Source: an uncultured Oscillospiraceae bacterium
GTDB taxonomy: Bacteria > Bacillota > Clostridia > Oscillospirales > Oscillospiraceae
Length of the DNA stretch: 64,000 bases
Assembly (NCBI GenBank): GCA_947631845.1
Contig: CANRMY010000002.1
Coordinates: 1 to 64,000, forward strand
Direction of reading: 5' to 3'
Positions within the stretch are counted from its first letter, which is position 1. The number at the start of each line of letters is the position of its first letter. Under the pieces are notes generated by a model, which was given only the letters and a program-made list of their open reading frames with translations, was not told the origin of the DNA and made no database searches. Shown here in pieces: positions 60,192 to 64,000 of this stretch. A program made the translations under genes and the position numbers.

Positions 60192-60565
60192 ATGTCCTCC
60201 TCGCTGAGTGTTTTCAGCATTTTTGTAAGCTCCTCCGGGGTCACGCCGCAGGAGCGGCCCAGCTCCAGGGCCCGGCGCAGATGCTCCTCGATCTCCGAAA
60301 GCCGCCGCTCCCGCAGCAGGGAGGCGCTGGCGCCGGACACAAAGGAGCCCTTGCCGGGGACGGTCTCGATGTACCCCTCCCGCTCCAGCTCCTCAAAGGC
60401 GCGCTTGGTGGTGATGACCGAGATCCGCAGATCCTTGGCAAGCCCCCGTATGGACGGCAGGGCGTCCCCCGGACTGAGCTCCCCGGAGATGACGGCCCCC
60501 CGTATGGCCTCGCCCACCTGCTGATAGATGGGCCGCGGGTCGGAATTGGATATGATGATGTTCAT
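60188..60565 (-). CDS. GntR-family regulator, YtrA type (125 aa)
   Basis: Winged helix (about 8-75: PIYQQVGEAIRGAVISGELS, LPSIRGLAKDLRISVITTKR, GYIETVPGKGSFVSG) with only a short helical C-terminus, the hallmark of the YtrA subfamily. It should repress its own operon; a 16 bp perfect palindrome overlaps the -10 box upstream. The reading frame ends in an ATGA overlap with the ATPase gene. Confidence 0.93.
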   Translation of the reverse strand: MNIIISNSDPRPIYQQVGEAIRGAVISGELSPGDALPSIRGLAKDLRISVITTKRAFEELEREGYIETVPGKGSFVSGASASLLRERRLSEIEEHLRRALELGRSCGVTPEELTKMLKTLSEEDI

Positions 60566-60583
60566 GGGTTTCCCTCACAGTCA

Positions 60584-60624
60584 ACTGTATATATACAGTA
60601 TACACAGTATATGCGGATTGTCAA
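60584..60624 (-). promoter_or_regulatory. Promoter and probable GntR operator of the ABC-2 operon
   Basis: Minus strand TTGACA (60619-60624), 16 bp, TATACT (60597-60602). The perfect palindrome ACTGTATATATACAGT (60584-60599) covers the start-site region and overlaps the -10 box; the same CAGTATA half-site recurs upstream. Binding there would block transcription. Confidence 0.78.
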
Positions 60625-60688
60625 GAGGAAAAATCAAAAAAATATGAAAAACCCGCGCGGGGCGCTTCGACTGTAACCGGCGGGACGC

Positions 60689-60717
60689 TTGACCTTTTGA
60701 GGGGCAGGCTGTATAAT
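60689..60717 (+). promoter_or_regulatory. Predicted promoter of the M3 peptidase gene
   Basis: TTGACC (60689-60694), 17 bp, perfect TATAAT (60712-60717), giving a ~25 nt leader. Confidence 0.8.
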
Positions 60718-60749
60718 TGAGGCACGATTTCTTTCAAGGAGGCTGACAG

Positions 60750-62468
60750 ATGCTTGAAAACAACCTGAAATTCAAGGATATGCCCTACAAGCGGCCGGCG
60801 CTGGAGGAGATGAAGGCCCTCTACGCGGCCCTTATCGCCCGCCTGCGGGAGGCGAAGACCTACGAGGAGGCCAGGGAGGTGTTCCTGGACGTTGAACGGG
60901 AGGACGGGCGCATTGACGCGCAGTCGGTCCTGGCCATGATCCGCCACGACATCGACACCCGTGACCAGTTCTACGACGAAGAGGTGAGCTTCTGGGACGC
61001 CGCCGGCCCGGAGCTGAGCGCGTTGGGGCAGGAGTGGAACAAGGCCATGCTGGAGAGCCCCTTCCGGCCTCAATTCGAGGCGGAGTACGGCGGGCTCATG
61101 TTCCTGAATACAGAGATCTCCCTGCGCACCTTCGACCCCAAAAACATCCCCCTGATGCAGAAGGAGAACCAGCTGACCACGGCCTATTCCAAGCTCCTGG
61201 CCTCGGCGCGGATCGAGTTCGAGGGCAAGACCTACACCCACTCCCAGATGACGCCCTTCAAGACCGACCCGGACGACAAGCGCCGCCTGGCCGCTTGGAA
61301 GGCCCAGGGGCAGTGGTTCAAGGACAACCAGGCGGAGCTGGACCGCATCTATGACGAGCTGGTGAAACTCCGGGACCAGATGGGCCGGAATCTGGGCTGC
61401 AAAAACTACATCCCCCTGGGCTACGACCGGATGGGCCGCAACTGCTACGGCCAGGAGGACGTGGAGCGGTTCCGGGCCGCCGTTCAAAAATATCTCGTCC
61501 CCGTGGCGGACGCCATCTACCGCCGTCAGGCGGAGCGCCTGGGCGTCTCCTACCCCCTGAGCTTCGCCGACGAGGCCCTGTCCTTCCGCTCCGGCAACCC
61601 CAAGCCGAAGGGCACGGCGGAGGACATCTTGGCGGCGGGCCGAAAATTTTACGCCGAGCTGTCCCCGGAGACAAAGGAATTTTTCGATACCATGCTGGAC
61701 CGGGAGCTGATGGACGTGCTCAGCACCGAGGGCAAGGCCGGCGGCGGCTATTGCACGGGCCTGGGGGAGTATAAGGTGCCCTTCATCTTCGCCAACTTCA
61801 ACGGCACCATCGGCGACGTGACCGTGGTCACCCACGAGGCCGGCCACGCCTTCGCCTACTGGATGAACCGGGACCGGGTGCCGTCAAGCTATGCCTGGCC
61901 GGGGATGGAGGCCTGCGAGGTCCACTCCATGTCCATGGAGTTCATGGCCTGGCCCTGGGCGGAGGACTTCTTCGGGGAGGACGCCCGGAAGTTCCGCTAC
62001 AGCCACCTGGCGGAGGCCATCACCTTCATCCCCTACGGCACCCTGGTGGACCACTTCCAGCACGAGGTCTACGAGCACCCGGAGATGACCCCGGCGGAGC
62101 GCCACGCCACCTGGAAGCGGCTCCTGGGCGTCTATCAGCCCTGGCTGAGCCTGGACGGGGATATCCCCTTCTACGCCGACGGCGAGGGCTGGCAGCGGCA
62201 GAGCCACATCTATGAAAGCCCCTTCTACTACATCGACTACTGCCTGGCCCAGACCGTGTCCCTGGAATTCTGGGCCCTGCTCCAGGAGGATCCGAAAAAC
62301 GCCTGGGCACGCTACATGGCCTACACCCGCCAGGGCGGCAGCCGGGTCTTCACCGAACTTCTCGAAAACGCCGGCCTGGAGAGCCCCTTCGACGAGGCCA
62401 CTCTGCGTGGCGTGTGTGAGAAGGCGGCGAGCTGGCTGGAGGCTTACGACCTGACGGGGATCGAATAA
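60750..62468 (+). CDS. M3 family oligoendopeptidase (572 aa)
   Basis: Cytoplasmic zinc metallopeptidase of the PepF/thimet oligopeptidase family, cutting short peptides. The zinc motif HEAGH is in VVTHEAGHAFAYW (about residue 362), with the second-helix Glu in ACEVHSMSMEFMAWPW. Late motif YYIDYCLAQTVSLEFWALL is characteristic. Length matches the ~565-residue clostridial type. AAGGAGG precedes the ATG at 60750; own promoter and terminator, so monocistronic. Confidence 0.95.
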   Translation: MLENNLKFKDMPYKRPALEEMKALYAALIARLREAKTYEEAREVFLDVEREDGRIDAQSVLAMIRHDIDTRDQFYDEEVSFWDAAGPELSALGQEWNKAMLESPFRPQFEAEYGGLMFLNTEISLRTFDPKNIPLMQKENQLTTAYSKLLASARIEFEGKTYTHSQMTPFKTDPDDKRRLAAWKAQGQWFKDNQAELDRIYDELVKLRDQMGRNLGCKNYIPLGYDRMGRNCYGQEDVERFRAAVQKYLVPVADAIYRRQAERLGVSYPLSFADEALSFRSGNPKPKGTAEDILAAGRKFYAELSPETKEFFDTMLDRELMDVLSTEGKAGGGYCTGLGEYKVPFIFANFNGTIGDVTVVTHEAGHAFAYWMNRDRVPSSYAWPGMEACEVHSMSMEFMAWPWAEDFFGEDARKFRYSHLAEAITFIPYGTLVDHFQHEVYEHPEMTPAERHATWKRLLGVYQPWLSLDGDIPFYADGEGWQRQSHIYESPFYYIDYCLAQTVSLEFWALLQEDPKNAWARYMAYTRQGGSRVFTELLENAGLESPFDEATLRGVCEKAASWLEAYDLTGIE

Positions 62469-62483
62469 AGCGAATAGGAGTAT

Positions 62484-62518
62484 AAAAGCGGGAGCCCGTT
62501 TCAGGCTCCCGCTTTTTT
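62484..62518 (+). terminator. Terminator of the M3 peptidase gene
   Basis: GCGGGAGCC/GGCTCCCGC stem flanked by AAAA and T6. Confidence 0.92.
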
Positions 62519-62551
62519 GTGCTTTTGGTCAAAATTTTATGTCGTATATAC

Positions 62552-62580
62552 TTGACACATGTTCAAATATATGCTACTAT
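62552..62580 (+). promoter_or_regulatory. Promoter of the XRE regulator gene
   Basis: TTGACA (62552-62557), 17 bp, TACTAT (62575-62580). The transcript would begin near 62587, at the GGAGGTGG ribosome site, so the leader is almost absent and the ATG at 62579 lies within the promoter. Confidence 0.65.
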
Positions 62581-62803
62581 GTATGCGGAGGTGGTTCCTA
62601 TAGGCAGAAATGTAAAAATCAAAGTGGCAAGGGCCGAATTGGACATGACGCAAAAGGCGCTGGCGGAGGCCGTGGGCATTTCCCGGCAGACAATGAACGC
62701 CATAGAGCAGGGGGATTATAATCCCACGATCAAATTATGCCGCGCCATTTGCCGGGTGCTGGGAAAATCGCTCGATGAGCTGTTTGGCGAGGAGGAAAGC
62801 TGA
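62579..62803 (+). CDS. Small XRE-family HTH regulator (67-74 aa, start uncertain)
   Basis: A single HTH_3 domain: ELDMTQKALAEAVGISRQTM, AIEQGDYNPTIKLCRAICRV and LGKSLDELFGEEE, typical of the ~67-residue regulators paired with small membrane proteins. The start is unclear. ATG 62579 overlaps the -10 box and is probably not transcribed; GTG 62591 abuts the ribosome site; ATA 62600 sits 5 nt after GGAGGTGG, where related proteins usually begin (xGRNVKIKVARAE). The membrane protein gene follows 1 nt after the stop. Confidence 0.88.
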   Translation: MYAEVVPIGRNVKIKVARAELDMTQKALAEAVGISRQTMNAIEQGDYNPTIKLCRAICRVLGKSLDELFGEEES

Positions 62804-62804
62804 C

Positions 62805-63281
62805 ATGAAAAACAAAAAATCAAAAAATATGCTCGATGAAATGCAGGACAGGAAATTGCTGAAAATTGAGGAATTTGGCTTTTGGCTGGTGTTCTGGGTC
62901 CTGTTTGCCGTCATTCTTCTGCAGGCATTGATGGGGGCAACGCTGAAGGAGCTGATGGGCGAGATCGTTGCTTTAATGGCCGCAAGCGTCTATATCGCGT
63001 TTTCCAGCCTGAAAAACGGCCTGTGGGGACGAAGCTATACACCAACGCTTAAAGCGGACGTTATCGCAAGCGTCCTTGCGTCCGTTATCTTTGGGATTCT
63101 CAACGCCGTCAGAGCCTTTGTTATCCTGAAAAATCCGGTCGAGCTTGGCGCCGTTGTTCAAATTGCCGCCCTATGCGTTGGCGTGTTTATCCTTTGCTTC
63201 GCGCTCATGGAGGTTTTTCGTTTAATATACAAAAAAAGGCGAAGAAAATTGGACGATATTGAAGAAGAGGAAGAGAGGTAA
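62805..63281 (+). CDS. Small membrane protein paired with the XRE regulator (158 aa)
   Basis: Four predicted helices (about 27-50, 56-72, 88-108, 116-138), then a strongly charged tail (KKRRRKLDDIEEEEER). Possibly of the DUF6773 group, from memory and unverified. GAGGAGG precedes the ATG, which follows the regulator stop by 1 nt, so the two are an operon. Such pairs occur widely in Clostridia; the role is unknown. Confidence 0.8.
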   Translation: MKNKKSKNMLDEMQDRKLLKIEEFGFWLVFWVLFAVILLQALMGATLKELMGEIVALMAASVYIAFSSLKNGLWGRSYTPTLKADVIASVLASVIFGILNAVRAFVILKNPVELGAVVQIAALCVGVFILCFALMEVFRLIYKKRRRKLDDIEEEEER

Positions 63282-63288
63282 CCAGACC

Positions 63289-63332
63289 GTCGAAAAAGCG
63301 GGAGTCCGAAACCGGACTCCCGCTTTTTCGAC
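63289..63332 (+). terminator. Terminator of the XRE/membrane protein operon
   Basis: Perfect 19 bp stem GTCGAAAAAGCGGGAGTCC/GGACTCCCGCTTTTTCGAC with a 6 nt loop. Lower stem identical to those at 2923-2957 and 14816-14847. Confidence 0.92.
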
Positions 63333-63367
63333 AGTGTAAAACCGCCCCCGATTTTTGTCGGAGGCTG

Positions 63368-63396
63368 TTGACATAAAGTGAAGCGGGTCGTTTAAT
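63368..63396 (+). promoter_or_regulatory. Promoter of the toxin-like mRNA (copy B)
   Basis: TTGACA (63368-63373), 17 bp, TTTAAT (63391-63396): one change from the perfect -10 of copy A, predicting weaker expression. Confidence 0.82.
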
Positions 63397-63447
63397 ACCT
63401 TTTGGGAAGCCGTGGGTACGCGGCCGGAAACAAACGGTGCGGTCTGG

Positions 63448-63469
63448 TCCTCCTTGAAGGAAGGAGGGA
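63448..63469 (+). promoter_or_regulatory. Hairpin that locks the ribosome-binding site (copy B)
   Basis: TCCTCCTT (63448-63455) pairs with AAGGAGGG (63461-63468) across a 5 nt loop; the last pair is G-T. Same design as copy A. Confidence 0.72.
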
Positions 63470-63476
63470 TGTGAAG

Positions 63477-63578
63477 ATGTTAAGAAGCATTCTTCCATTG
63501 TCTATTACGTTTCATTGGCGTGGATATAGATTTACGCTGAGGATAACGAAAGACAAGGCCGCCACTGGTCAAGAGTGA
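63477..63578 (+). CDS. 33-residue basic peptide, candidate type I toxin (copy B)
   Basis: The peptide begins MLRSILPLSITFHWRG and ends TKDKAATGQE. Compared with copy A: F/L, K/R, L/Y, L/F and K/Q exchanges, plus silent changes in Ile, Leu, Arg and Gly codons. The ATG is 9 nt after AAGGAGGG. As in copy A the C-terminal codons overlap the antisense RNA. Confidence 0.65.
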   Translation: MLRSILPLSITFHWRGYRFTLRITKDKAATGQE

Positions 63579-63682
63579 CGGTCTGTCTTTTGCTATGACT
63601 TTTAAGTTGTAGCAGCAGTCAACCCAACAACTTAAGGACCAGGCCGCTCGTTGATGGTCAACACCTACGGCGACCCACTTCT
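63549..63682 (-). ncRNA. Convergent antisense RNA, candidate antitoxin (copy B)
   Basis: Runs from the perfect minus-strand promoter (63689-63717) to the shared terminator (arms from 63549 and up to 63590). It contains a perfect TTAAGTTGT/ACAACTTAA stem (near 63602-63635). Its divergence from copy A in this region could keep the two antitoxins from cross-acting. Confidence 0.65.
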
Positions 63683-63688
63683 ATTGTT

Positions 63689-63717
63689 ATTATACCCGCT
63701 CGCCGCTTGTATGTCAA
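63689..63717 (-). promoter_or_regulatory. Perfect consensus promoter of the antisense RNA (copy B)
   Basis: Minus strand TTGACA (63712-63717), 17 bp, TATAAT (63689-63694). Confidence 0.88.
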
Positions 63718-63726
63718 GCTGTTTAT

Positions 63727-64000
63727 TTATTCCTCCCCGTACCTGGTCAGCAGATAGTCCGCGCGCTCCACCGCCTCCCGGGAAAGCTCGCGGCCCCAGT
63801 GGACGGAGCTGTTGTAGTTGCCCTCGGCCACGATGACGGAGCTCTCGCGCACCTCCAGGACGATCACGGAGTGGGTGTCCCCGTTCACGCGCAGGATGTC
63901 CCCCACGCGCACGTCCTCGAATCTCACGGGCCGCACCCTCCTGGCCGGCGCCTCCCCAAAGGCCGCGTCGCTGAGCAGGAACGCGAAGCCCGCGCAGCCG
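63727..64000 (-). CDS. C-terminal part of a cysteine-peptidase/amidase-like protein (truncated by window edge)
   Basis: Open from the window edge, 90 residues visible, ending at TAA 63727-63729. It begins GCAGFAFLLSDAAFGE, continues with RVGDILRVNGDTHSVIVLEV and VAEGNYNSSVHWGRELSREA, and ends LLTRYGEE. The Cys, the His in DTHSV and the Asn/His in EGNYNSSVHWG are spaced like the active site of NlpC/P60- or CHAP-like domains, in the form often found at the end of secreted clostridial proteins. A GTG at 63936 could be mistaken for a start, but the conserved Cys lies before it, so the gene begins outside the window. Confidence 0.75.
   Translation of the reverse strand, partial: GCAGFAFLLSDAAFGEAPARRVRPVRFEDVRVGDILRVNGDTHSVIVLEVRESSVIVAEGNYNSSVHWGRELSREAVERADYLLTRYGEE

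Larger units (their letters stand above)
63335..63724. repeat. Toxin-antitoxin-like cassette, copy B
   Basis: Same order and boundaries as copy A (58338-58726), about 5 kb away in direct orientation. The left palindrome has decayed slightly. The most divergent part is the middle of the antisense RNA gene (63596-63640). Confidence 0.85.

Overview
The window looks like a chromosomal segment of a GC-rich, spore-forming Clostridia species, most likely an Oscillospiraceae-type gut bacterium. Support for this: adjacent spoIVB and spo0A, vegetative promoters of the TTGACA-N17-TATAAT type, strong AAGGAGG ribosome sites, an SLH-domain surface protein, and a large pectin-side-chain (arabinan/galactan) uptake locus. 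No rRNA, tRNA or CRISPR array was seen. Gene assignments come from protein motifs read by eye; no database search was run.

Layout. 1-4.5 kb: tail of a Gly/Arg-rich protein, a metallophosphoesterase, a cytoplasmic BMP-type protein with a ParB-like front half, and glpK. 4.6-9.8 kb: the oxidative TCA branch, with citrate synthase transcribed leftward and aconitase-type hydratase plus NADP isocitrate dehydrogenase rightward from a divergent promoter region. 10-14.5 kb: an IS110 remnant, then a 1401-residue SLH/VWA surface protein. 14.9-16.2 kb: aminopeptidase C.

16.4-41.4 kb is one functional block for plant polysaccharide use. It has an MsmX/UgpC-type ATPase, GH127, a LamG lipoprotein, two substrate-binding proteins, two permease pairs, a DUF5696-like protein, an NHL-TPR-YIP1-like membrane protein, an intracellular GH43, a GH43 lipoprotein and a GH53 galactanase lipoprotein. 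The likely scheme is extracellular cutting of arabinan and galactan (GH43 and GH53 lipoproteins), capture and import by the two ABC systems sharing the single ATPase, and intracellular finishing by GH43 and GH127. A 1.06 kb non-coding island with terminal inverted repeats and seven hairpin units lies between the GH43 and GH53 lipoprotein genes.

41.5-46.5 kb: a glycosyltransferase, an M14 peptidoglycan peptidase, spoIVB and spo0A. 46.6-57.8 kb: two sibling two-component systems, three paralogous lipoproteins with a C-x4-C-x-H-x4/5-C motif, and an ABC exporter. Four promoters carry direct-repeat operators of two types that pair each regulator with a lipoprotein gene, and both lipoprotein promoters are overlapped by terminator hairpins.

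57.9-64 kb: a frameshifted gene, a GntR-controlled ABC-2 operon, an M3 peptidase, an XRE regulator/membrane protein pair, and the end of a cysteine-peptidase-like protein. Here lie two copies (58.3-58.7 and 63.3-63.7 kb) of a ~387 bp cassette that looks like an undescribed type I toxin-antitoxin system: a 33-residue basic peptide whose ribosome site is locked in a hairpin, and a convergent antisense RNA from a perfect consensus promoter. This is the strongest candidate for a new system in the window.
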